From the NCBI GenBank assembly GCA_028583605.1, contig CM053331.1, positions 1,304,501 through 1,368,500 on the forward strand: a DNA stretch of 64,000 nt, in the 5' to 3' direction. The position numbers and the translations under genes are program-made. Positions 1-10,610 of the stretch are shown one piece after another. A model generated the notes under the pieces. It saw only the letters and a program-made list of their open reading frames with translations, did not search any database and was not told the origin of the DNA. Position 1 is the first letter of the stretch, and each line of letters begins with the position of its first letter. The DNA is from Dastarcus helophoroides (Eukaryota > Arthropoda > Insecta > Coleoptera > Bothrideridae).

Positions 1-428
1 AAGGGGTGGAACATCCATTTTCAATTAGAATAAACACCCTCTTGGGTCCTTTAAATCAGTCTTACCTAAATATAAAAGATGCAGACTACTGGGTCTATAA
101 TTAGGACGACATTTCTCAAACGAATAAACAAAATTATTAGAATTGAAAGATACTCGCGTGATCTGAAGGAATTTCTACCCTCGGCGATGTAAATTATATG
201 CTTGTGGAACGCAGCCCCTTTCTTTACAGGGTTGAGCCTTTGAATGAAAAACATACGAACGCTTCTTATTGCTTATAATTCCTCCACAAACCCTGAAGCA
301 ATCCAACCTACCATGATTTGGAAAAAGCATTTCAAAAGCCATGAAATTTCCAAGCAAAACAGTCACCGCGTCTAAGACGTCATGCTAGAAATATTCCCAA
401 GTCAATATTTGTGCTGAACAAAACTTTC
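1..428. other. Unique AT-rich DNA, no gene seen
   Basis: Non-repetitive AT-rich sequence. Two short overlapping open frames lie on the minus strand (about 62 codons each). Neither has a recognisable domain, and their composition looks like chance open frames. I see no promoter, RNA gene or repeat here. Confidence 0.6.
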
Positions 429-429
429 A

Positions 430-638
430 CCCATTAGAAGTCAAGAGAAGAATTTGTGACTCATTAGAAGTCAAGGAAAACGTTTGTGACCCATTAGAAG
501 TCAAGAGAAAAATTTGTGACCCATTAGAAGTTGAGAGAAAAATTTGTGACCCATTAGAAGTTGAGAGAAAAATTTGTGACCCGTTAGAAGTTGAGGAAAA
601 AATTTATGACCCATTAGAAGTCAAGGAAAAAATTTTGA
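430..638 (+). repeat. 30-bp minisatellite, about 7 copies
   Basis: About seven head-to-tail units of 30 bp. Each begins ACCCATTAGAAGT and ends with GAGAGAAAAATTTGTG or a close variant. Units differ by single substitutions (tcaag versus ttgag) and small changes in the A-run. The unit end, GAGAGA-A(n)-TTTGTGAC, resembles the 18-bp array at 60.44-60.55 kb. No coding role is visible. Confidence 0.9.
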
Positions 639-829
639 TTTTAAGCAGGATACATTTTAGCTTCCTTCTGTGTTCTTAAAACTTCTGTCGGCGACGTTTT
701 GCTCTGAAGCGAAGTTATAAGGCTGCTTTCAATTCAATCTTTAGCTGACGTTGGAGATTTTGTAACAACTAAGATTGTAATCAGTCGTGCAAAGTTAGGG
801 AAAACTTTGGTCTGAGTTTCAACCTTTGT
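639..829. other. Transition into satellite, degenerate
   Basis: Sequence between the 30-bp array and the first clear 164-bp monomer. It carries scraps resembling the satellite (an ACGTTGGAGATTTTG-like stretch near 749). It may be a decayed edge monomer. Confidence 0.4.
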
Positions 830-3800
830 TCTAGCTCTGAGGTGTGTTAGAAGACACCCTCAGTCGCTACACAACGTTGAAGATTTTCTAGAAGCTACAT
901 ATAGTTAGGGGTGGTGCCCTTCATTCAAGGAGCCGCACGCCACCAAAGATTAAAATAAATTTAATCGAGTTTGCTTATAAGATCGGATGGCTTTAAGCTC
1001 TGAGGTGCTGTTATAAGACACATTTAGTCGCTAAACAACGTTGAAGGATTTCTAGGAATTACATATATTTAGGACGGTGTTCCTCAATCAAGGAGCCGCA
1101 CGCCACCAAAGATTAAAATAGATTTGGTGGAGCTTGCTTTTAGGATCAGTTGACTTCTAGCTCTGGGGTGGTGTTAACCGACACACTCAGTCGCTGAACA
1201 ACGTTGAAGATTTTCTAGGAGCTACATATATTTAGGAATGGTGCCCCTCATTTAAGGAGCCGCGCGCCACCAAAAATTAAAATAGATTTAATCGAGTTTG
1301 CTCTCATAAGCGGATGACTTCTCGCTCTGGGGTGCTGTCATAAGACACACTCAGTCGCTAAATAACGTAAAAGATTTTCTAGGAGCTACATATATTTAGA
1401 AATGGTGCCCTCATTCAAGGAGCCGCACGCCACCAAAGATTAAAATAGATTTAATCGAGTTTGCTCTTAAGATCAGATGAGTTCTAGCCATGGGGAGCTG
1501 TGATCAGACACACTCAGTCGCTGAACAACGTTGAAGATTTTTTTGAAGCTAAATATAGTTAGGGATTGTATCCCTCATTCAAGGAGCCGCACGCCACCAA
1601 AGATTAGAATAGATTTAATCGAGTTTACTCTTAAGATCGGATGACTTTAAGCTGTGAGGTGCTCTTATAAGACACATTCAGTCACTAAACAACGTTGAAG
1701 ATTTTCTAGGAGATACATATATTTAGGAATGGTACCCCTCATTCAAGAAGCCGCACGCCACCGAAGATTAAAATAGATTTGGTAGAGGTTGCTCTTAAGA
1801 TCGGAAGACTCTAAGCTCTGAGTTGCTGTCATAAGACACACTCAGTCGCTAAATATCGTTGAAGATTTTCTAGGAGCTACATATAGTTAGGGATTGTACC
1901 CCTCATTCAAGGAGCCGCACGCCACCAAAGATTAAAATAGATTTATTCAAGTTTGCTCTTAAGATCATATGACTTCTAACTCTGGGGAAGTGTTAGCAGC
2001 CACACTCAGTCACTGAACAACGTTGAAGATTTTTTAGAAGCTACATATATTTAGAAAAGGTAACCCTCATTTAAGGAGCCGCACGCCACCAAAGATTAGA
2101 ATAGATTTGTTCAAGTTAGCTCTTAAGATCATATGACTTCTATCTCTGGGGTGGTGTTAACAGACACACTCATTGAAGATTTTCTAGAAGCTACATATAG
2201 TTAGGGATTGTGTCCCTCATTCAAGGAGCCGCACGCCACCAAAGATTAAAATAGATTTAATCGAGTTTACTCTTAAGATCAGATGACTCTAAGCTCTGAG
2301 GTGCTCTTATAAGACACATTCAGTCGCTAAACAACGTTGAAGATTTTCTAGGATCTACATATATTTAGGAATGGTACCTCTTATTCAAGGAGCCTCACGC
2401 CACCAAAGATTAAAATAGATTTATTCAAGTTTGCTCTTAAGAGTAGATGACTTTTAGCTCTGGGGTGGTGTTAACTGACACACTCAGTCGCTGAACAACG
2501 TTGGCGATTCGCGAGAAGCTACATATAGTTAGAGATTGTGTCCCTCATTCAAGGAGTCGCACGCCACCAAAGATTAAAATCGATTTAATCGAGTTTACTC
2601 TTAATATCGGATGACTCTAAGCTCTGAGGTGCTCTTATAAGACACATTCAGTCGCTAAACAACGTTGAAGATTTTCTAGGAGCTACATATATTTAGGAAT
2701 GGTACCCCTCATTCAAGGAGCCGCACGCCACCAATTTAATCGAGTTTGCTCTTAAGATCGGATGACTCTAAGCTCTGAGGTGCGGTCATAAGACACACTC
2801 AGTCGCTAAATAACGTTGAAGATTTTCTACAAGTTACATATAGTTAGGGATTGTGTCCCTCATTCAAGGAGCCGCACGCCACCAAAGATTAAAATCGATT
2901 TAATCGAGTTTACTCTTAATATCGGATGACTCTAAGCTCTTTTTCTTTTCTTTTCTTTTTCTTTTTCTTTTTTTCTAGGAGCTACATATATTTAGGAATA
3001 GTATCCCTCATTTAAGGAGCCGCACGCCACCAAAGATTAAAATAGATTTGGCCGAGTTTGCTCTTAAGATCGGATGACTTTTAGCTCTGGGGTGGTGTTA
3101 ACAGACACACTCAGTCGCTGAACAACGTTGAAGATTTTCTAGGAGCTACATATAGTTAGGGATTGTGTCCCTCATTCAAGGAGCCGCACGCCACCAAAGA
3201 TTAAAATAGATTTAATCGAGTTTACTCTTAAGATCGGATGACTCTAAGCTCTGAGGTGCTCTTATAAGACACATTCAGTCGCTAAACAACGTTGAAGATT
3301 TTCTAGGAGCTACATATATTTAGGAATAGTACCCCTCATTTAAGGAGCCGCACGCCACCAAAGATTAAAATAGATTTGGTCGAGTTTGCTCCTAAAATCA
3401 GATGTCTTCTAGCTATGGGGTGCTGTTCTCAGACACACTCAGTCGCTGAACAACGTTGAAGATTTTCTAGGAGCTACATATAGTTAGGGATTGTTTCCCT
3501 CACTCAAGGAGCCGCACGCCACCAAAGATTAAAATAGATTTAATCGAGTTTACTCTTAAGATCGGATGACTCTAAGCTCTGAGGTGCTCTTATAAGACAC
3601 ATTCAGTCGCTAAACAACGTTGAAGATTTTCTAGGAGCTACATATAGTTAGGAATGGTACCCCTCATTTAAGGAGTCGCACGCCATTAAAGATTAAAATA
3701 GATTTATTCGAGTTTGCTCTTAAGATCAGATGATTTCTAGCTATGGGGTGATGTTATCAGACACACTCAGTCGCTGAACAACGTTGAAAATTTTCCAAGA

Positions 3801-4690
3801 GATACATATAGTTCGGGCTGGTGCTCCTCATTTAAGGAGCCGCACGCCACCAAAGATTAAAATCGATTTAATCGAGTTTACTCTTAATATCGGATGACTC
3901 TAAGCTCTGAGGTGCTCTTATAAGACACATTCAGTCGCTAAATAACGTTGAAGATTTTCTAGGAGCTACATATATTTAGGAATAGTATCCCTCATTTAAG
4001 GAGCCGCACGCCATCAAAGATTTAAATAGATTTGACCCAGTTTGCTCTTAAGATCGGATGACTCTAAGCTGTAAGGGGCTTATACAAGACACACTCAGTC
4101 GCTGAACAACGTTGAAGATTTTCTAGGACCTACATATAGTTAGGGATGGTGCCCCTCAATCAAGAAGCCGCACTCCATCAAAAATTAAAATAGATTTGGC
4201 CGAATCTGCTCTTAAGATTGAATGACTTCTAGCTCTGGGGTGCCGTTATCAGACACACTCGCTGAAGAACCTTGAAGATTTTCTATGAGCTACATATAGT
4301 TAGGGATGGTGCCCCTTAGTCAAGAAGCCGCACTCCACCATAGATTAAAATAGCTTTGGCCGAGTTTGGAGTTTAGATCGGATGACTCTGATCACTGATG
4401 TGATGGTTTCAGACACATTCAGTCGCTACACAACGTTGAAGATTTTCTAGATGCTACATATAGGTAGGGATGGTGCCCCTCAATCAAGGAGCCGCACTCC
4501 ATCAAATATTAAAATAGATTTGGCCGAGTTTGCTCTTTGGATCGGATGACTCTGAGCACCGAGGTGATGTTATCAGACACATTCAATCGCTTAACAACGT
4601 TGAAGATTTATTTATTACATATAGTTAGGGATGGTGCCCCTCAATCAACGGAGCCGCGCACTATCAAAGACTAAAGTAGATGTGGCAGAT
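830..4690 (+). repeat. 164-bp satellite array, about 24 monomers
   Basis: Tandem array with spacing of 163-164 bp, read from the recurring GC-richer block AGCCGCACGCCACCAAAG at 931, 1094, 1258, 1421, 1585, 1749 and onward to about 4656. Other conserved blocks are CAGTCGCT-AACAACGTTGAAGATTTTC and GAGCTACATATA-TTAGG. Two monomer types alternate strictly from about 2140 to 4000. Type A has ctggggtggtgttaacag upstream and tagttagggattgtg downstream. Type B has ctgaggtgctcttataag and tatttaggaatggtac. The working unit there is a dimer of about 328 bp, and the edge monomers are more diverged. The length is close to a nucleosome repeat, as in many insect satellites. Several monomers carry small deletions (near 2165 and 2735). 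Confidence 0.95.
2938..2976 (+). repeat. Pyrimidine (CTTTT)n tract replacing satellite sequence
   Basis: In one monomer, about 50 bp of the normal sequence between the CTCTAAGCTC block and the TTCTAGGAGC block is missing. It is replaced by about 35 bp of C/T-only sequence made of repeated CTTTT. The local monomer spacing drops to about 148 bp. It looks like slippage expansion or repair filler at a deletion, though an assembly artefact is possible. Confidence 0.85.
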
Positions 4691-6220
4691 CAGTAATGAA
4701 TTTGAATAACTTCTGTGGGTTTCAAGGTATGAGAACAAAGCTTTAATATCGAATGGTATAATTCAATGGAATTATTCCACGGGTTAGATATACAAAAGGA
4801 GAATTAGGTGAAGCTTCTCGATCAGTGTGCCCATAAAGAACTGAGTTAATTGCTTATTGTAATCGTTAGCCGCATTGGAGAGTTACGTGAAAAAATGCAA
4901 TAAATTATTAATAAAGCCGGTAATAAAGATAAAATTCGCAATATATTGTCTTCCTTGAAGCCACAATCGCTGCAATAGCGAAGGCAAGGCCACGTCGAGC
5001 GACGACCACATGCCACAGCGTTCCACACCGAAATAAAAACAAGTCTAACAAGGTAAAGATCCTTTATTCGCTCAAAGGCGGATTCTACGTGGCTTTTGGC
5101 CTCATCTCCACCATTACAAACTCGCTTGTTCTACATTTTGCACTCTCATAACTGCAGCGCACAATACGAATCACTTCGTTTCATTGAACGCGCTTTTTTT
5201 TCAGTTCCAAGTCGATCTGAATAATCGCCTTCATTAAAAAACGACCACGTAAAATTCCTCGCTCAAATTAACAATGACCAATTAGTTTTTCATCTGTACG
5301 GGCTGCAGTTAAAGTTGCATACAATTATGGAGCCAGCTGAGGGGCCCCAGCACCGGCAGAGTGATAACCGAGCGAGTTATAACTGTAAAATACGGGGCCA
5401 GATACATTGGGTAATAATGTGGCCCAATGACAATTTTACAGCAGCAGATTCTTAGGCCATTCTGGGGCAGTAATGGATTCTGCCATAAGATGAGAGCTGG
5501 AGCTGATTTGTTGCAAGTTCAACGAACTTCGCCAAAAAAAAGCGACCACCCCAACGTAAAGCAACTTCCCACCACAAGGGATGTATGATGAAATGAAGAC
5601 CTGAAGCTTTTCATGAAAGATTCTTTAATTATTTCTTGATTGTTAAGGATTTTATAACTTCGGGGTGCCAAAGCTGAGCTAGAGGAAGAGGCGTATTTTT
5701 TCAGCTCGCTCCCACGGACGAATTTTTTCAGCGCGCTCACATCCGCTCGCTATCTCTTTGTTGTCCCGTTCGTATTTACGTTCCGAGTGCTCGGTATTTA
5801 TGGCACGTATACTAAAAGCACTGAACGTATACAGCAAAATGACCTTTACCAATAATCATCGTGGATTAAAACATTCGAAATGAACCACTTCGTGAGACAC
5901 GATCTTAGTTTCTAAGATTTCCAGGAACTGCCTAGTTTCGAATATCGTTCAGTGTTACAAAAGCTCGATTATCTTGGAGGAAGTATGGCCAAGGTTCCGT
6001 CGACCTGCAAGTTGCGATTCATCCGAACTAATTGGTCAGATGGTCGAAAAATCACTTTCAACCGACCGCGGAGGTCAAGAGGGACATAACCGAAATTCTT
6101 CGTGTCAGAGTCATTAATAATTTACAACATTGATGAAATGGCAATCTCTTAGAGCGCGTTGTTCATCCTAAAACTCCAATTTTAAAGACAAAACTCGATC
6201 GTACATGAATGTTTTAAGGC
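4691..6220. other. Unique intergenic DNA, no gene seen
   Basis: Mixed-composition DNA with no tandem structure. Short minus-strand open frames at 4846-5028 and 5519-5740 have no recognisable domain. I see no splice-bounded exon series, tRNA B box or promoter I could defend. Confidence 0.5.
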
Positions 6221-6589
6221 CATCAGTCGCTAGTAGTCGCCATCAGTCGCCATCAGTCACCAGTAGTCGCCATCAGTCGCCATTAATAGCCACTAGTCGC
6301 CATTAGACGCCATTAGTCGCCACTAGTCGCCATTAGTCGCCACTAGTTGCCATTAGTAGCCACTAGTCGCTACTAGTCGCCACCAGTTGTCATTAGTCGC
6401 CACTAGCCGCCACTAGTCGCCATTAGTCGCCATTAGTCGCCATTAGTCGCCATTAGTCGCCACTAGTCGCCACTGTTCCCACTAGTCGTCATTAGTATCC
6501 ACCAGTCGCCACTAATCGCCAATAGTTGTCACTATTCGCCAATAGTCGCCATGAGTTGTCACGAGTCGCCATTAGTCGTCATCAATCGC
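6221..6589 (+). repeat. 10-bp minisatellite CATTAGTCGC, 37 units
   Basis: Thirty-seven head-to-tail units of consensus CAYTAGTCGC. All are 10 bp except one 9-bp unit (6471-6479). Divergence between units is almost wholly substitutions. The 10-bp period is not a codon multiple, so no frame is conserved. Confidence 0.95.
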
Positions 6590-7619
6590 TAGAGCTATGT
6601 ATGCTTGAGTGCCAAGTTACACGCAAATGTTCCCAGTGATTATCCACCCCCCTTAAATGTGGTTATTCATCAGGAGCACTCTTAAGTCAATGAATACGAT
6701 AAGTCGCCATTAGTTCCGAGTGTAACGTATGCTGCCGAATTATTCGCGAGTCCCGGTGAGCATTCGTAGTGTAACAAACTCCAGATCACCAACCCAGCTG
6801 CCGAATTAACTAAACTTTCAGTCGACGAAATGTCGCAATAAGTCGTCTCACGCAATTGCAGGATTTTCTATTTATAGAAACGAATTTCCAGTCGATTTTC
6901 ATAAATTACTGACACTCGGGCGAAGTTACAGTGCCATAAGTCCATATAAAGCGACGTGATACGCCGCCAATCGTTCGTATTAATATATACGACACTCCCA
7001 ATAAGCTGTGAGTTATAAATAGAATGACTAAATATATGTATAAACAGGTACCAATGCGTTAGATAACCAGAGAGTAACTGGTTATGTTCGAGAGGCGTCG
7101 TATTAATAAGCACACATGTGAGATGAAGATGGAAAGATGTGCATCGTTTCTGGATGGTACCGTTAGCACCTCGTGGTTCAATCTCACCTGTCACTATACG
7201 CGAGGAATATACGCGAAGGCTAAGTTGACCGTCAATTACAAAAATATCTAATAAATTCCTCGGCCGATGCTGATACCGACTTTTTTTACATAACTCGATA
7301 TTCCGCGTTCCCACTGACGCACATTAGGTACTTACAACTCCCAAACACTTCATCTTGGAGTGATTTCCATGCAATATTCGAATCCAACGAGGTCGACTTA
7401 GTCGAAATTTTGTACCCACACTAACCATTTGGGATTTCATAGCTTTACTTATTCAATTGGGGGGGGGGGGGGGGCTATTCAAAGATACCTACTTGGGGTA
7501 GCTTAATTTTTGTGCCCTTAAACACACAGAAACGTGAAATATGCTTGAATGGTAAGTATCTTGAAGGGGAAGTACCATCCCTTGGTTATTGCAAGTTTCA
7601 TTTTTCTGTTTCTTCAAAG
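6590..7619. other. Unique DNA with one unassigned open frame
   Basis: The longest open frame outside the arrays lies here on the minus strand (7314 down to 6868, 148 codons, ATG start). It has no motif, signal peptide, repeat or membrane segment I recognise. Its residue composition fits an AT-rich chance frame, so I do not call it a gene. The rest is non-repetitive apart from the G-run listed separately. Confidence 0.4.
7459..7474 (+). repeat. Homopolymer run of 16 G
   Basis: Sixteen consecutive G in otherwise AT-rich DNA. Such a run can form a G-quadruplex on the plus strand and is prone to sequencing-length error. Confidence 0.9.
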
Positions 7620-10610
7620 GAAGAAAAATCGGCCATTTGGGGGGATCACCCCAGTTTGTCTACCCCCTAAGTGAACAAAAACCTGTTAGGATAAATAATA
7701 CATTTTAATTCAGGGGTAAATTTAACCAATAAAAATCACTCGGACTACGGTTTGTGCGACGGTTGGAAAAAGTACAAAAATCGGTCACTTGAGGAGGGGA
7801 GTGAAACTTCATCATAACCACCGCGCGCGACTAATTTTTTGTTATTTATAATTGACGCATGCTTCAAAACTTTCCCAACTCATTTCAGTATGGCTTGAAC
7901 AATTTAATAATGAACATTTAAAACTGATAAGTCATTTTGGGAGGTAGTGGAAACCTCTTCCGATTATTATAAAATAGGGACATCAGATTATGTTTTTTGG
8001 TTTCTTCAGAGTCTCTAACTTGTGATACAAAAAAATCAGTCGTTTCTGAAGGCAGCAGAAAGTTTAAATGTTTCCTTTCTTCAATTTGGCTTCTTCAAAG
8101 TCTTTATCTCGTAATATAAAAAAATCGGTCACTTCTGGAGGCAGCTGGGAGGTTAAATGTTTTAGATTTCATTTCTTCAATTTTTTATATGCTTTTACAC
8201 AAATTGACTGTTTGGGGAGAGTGAAAATCAAGATACACATTACCATGAGTAACACTTTGGCATGGAATTGGCTCCCAGACATATTCAAAGTGTTTATTGT
8301 CCAATACAAAAGTCGGTCTTTTTGGGAGGTGATGAAAACTCCATGAAGAGCATCGATTTTTATAAAATTAAGACCCCAGATTATGATTTTGGGCTTCGTC
8401 CAGGTCTCTGTCTTGTAAAACAGAAATCGGTCATTTTGGGAGGTAGTGAAATACATCGATCTTTACTAACTTAAAGCAGAAATTTTCATGACTAACATGG
8501 GGTTCGTTCCTTGGCGTATTCAAAGTATTTATCTTTTGATGCAAAAGTCGGTCTTTTTGGGAGGCGGTGAAAACCCAAAAAAAGCATCGATTGTTATAAA
8601 ATTAAGACACTAGGTTGTACTCTTTGGCTTCTTCAAAGTCTTTATCTTGTGATACAAAAAAATCGGTCGCTTCTGGAGGCAGCTGGGAGGTTAAATGCTT
8701 TAGATTTCATTTCTTCAATTTTTTATATGCTTTTGCACAAATTGACTATTTTGAGAGTAGTGAAAATCAAGATTAACATTACCATGAGTAACACTTTGGC
8801 ATGGATTTGGCTTCCAGATGTGGTCAAAGTGTTTACCCGTCCAATACAAAAGTCGGTCATTTTGGGAGGCAGTGAAAACCCCATGAAAAGCATCGATTTT
8901 TATAAAATTGAGACCCCAGATTATGCTTTTGAGCTTTGTCCAGGTCTCCGTCTTGTAAAACAAAAATCGGTCATTTTGGGAGGTAGTGAAATACATCGAT
9001 CTTTACTAACTTATAGCAGAAACTTTCATGACTAACATCATAGCATTGTAGGGTTTGTTCCTTGGCGTATTTAAAGTATTTATCTCTTGATGCAAAAAGT
9101 CGGTCGTTTTGCGGGGTAGTGAAAACCCAAAAAAAAGCATCAATTGTTATGAAATTAAGACATTAGATTGTGCTCTTTGGCTTGTTCAACGTCTTTATCT
9201 TGTAATACAAAAAAATTGGTCGCTTCTGGAGGCAGCTGGGAGGTTAAATGCTTTAGATTTCATTTCTTCAATTTTTTATATGCTTTTGCACAAACTGACT
9301 GTTTAGGGGGGCAGTGAAAATCAAGATTAACATTACCATGAGTAACACTTTGGCATGGATTTGGCTCCCAGACATATTCAAAGTATTTACCGTCCAATAC
9401 AAAAGTCGGTCATTTTGGGAGGTAGTGAAAACCCCATGAAAAGCATCGATTTTTATAAAATTAAGACCCCAGATTATGCTTTTTGGCTTCATTCTGGACT
9501 CTGCCTTGTAAAACAAAAATCGGTCATTTTGGGAGATAGTGAAATGCATCGATCTTTACTAACTTAAAGCAGAGATTTTCATGACCAACATTATAGTATG
9601 GGGTTTGTTCCTTGGCGTATTCAAAGTATTTATCTTTTGATGCAAAAAGTCGGTCATTTTGGGAGGTAGTGAAACCCCAAAAAAAAGCATCGATTGTTAT
9701 AAAATTAAGACACTAGATTGTGCTCTTTGGCTTCTTCAAAGTCTTTATCTTGTAATACAAAAAAATTGGTCGCTTCTGGAGCCAACTGGGAGGTTTAATG
9801 CTTTAGATTTCATTTCTTCAATTTTTTATATGCTTTGGCACAAATTGACTATTTTGAGAGTAGTGAAAATCAAGATTAACATTATCATGAGTAACACTTT
9901 GGCATGGATTTGGCTCCCAGATGTAGTCAAAGTGTTTACTTGTCCAATACAAAAGTCGGTCATTTTGGGAGGTAGTGAAAACTCCATGAAAAGCATCGAT
10001 TTTTATAAAATTAAGACCTCAGATTATGTTTTTGGGCTTCGTTCAGTTCTCTGTCTTGTAAAGCAGAAATCGGTCATTTTGGGAGGTAGTGAAATACATT
10101 GATCTTTACTAACCTAAATCAGAAATTTTCATTACTAACATTATAGTATGGGGTTTGTTCCTTGGCGTATTTAAAGTATTTATCCCTTGATGCAAAAAGT
10201 CGGTCATTTTGGGAGGTAGTGAAAACCCAAAAAAAAGCATCGATTGTTATAAAATTAAGACATTAGATTGTGCTCTTTGGCTTCTTCAAAGTCTTTATCT
10301 TGTAATACAAAAAATCGGTCGCTTCCGGAGGCAGCTGGGAGGTTAAATGCTTTGATAAACATTACCATGAGTAACACTTTGGCATGGATTTGGCTCCCAG
10401 ACATATTCAAAGTATTTACCGTCCAATACAAAAGTCGGTCATTTTGGGAGGTAGTGAAAATCCCATGAAAAGCATCGATTTTTATAAAATTAAGACCCCA
10501 GATTATGCTTTTGGGCTTTGTCCAGGTCTCTGTCTTGTAAAACAAAAATCGGTCATTTTGGGAGGTAGTGAAATACATCGATCTTTACTAACTTTAAGCC
10601 GAATTTGACA
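7620..10610 (+). repeat. Core-motif satellite, 550-bp pentameric HOR
   Basis: Degenerate copies of a core (AAAATCGGTCATTTTGGGAG followed by GTAGTGAAA) appear at about 7626, 7775 and 7930. From about 8.1 kb the sequence forms a higher-order array. A marker inside the HOR (TTACCATGAGTAACACTTTGG) recurs at 8241, 8780, 9334, 9883 and 10363, a period near 550 bp, with a shortened last unit. In one unit the five core copies begin near 9407, 9521, 9651, 9767 and 9846, before the next unit's first core at 9957. The intervals are 114, 130, 116, 79 and 111 bp. The HOR is therefore a pentamer of monomers about 110 bp long. The open frames on both strands follow the repeat and are not genes. Confidence 0.92.

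Noticed and set aside
6868..7314. 148-codon minus-strand open frame
   Set aside because: No recognisable domain, AT-rich chance composition, and no supporting promoter or neighbour.
8068..10608. Overlapping open frames of 70-147 codons on both strands
   Set aside because: They coincide with the 550-bp HOR, are open on both strands, and lack any domain.
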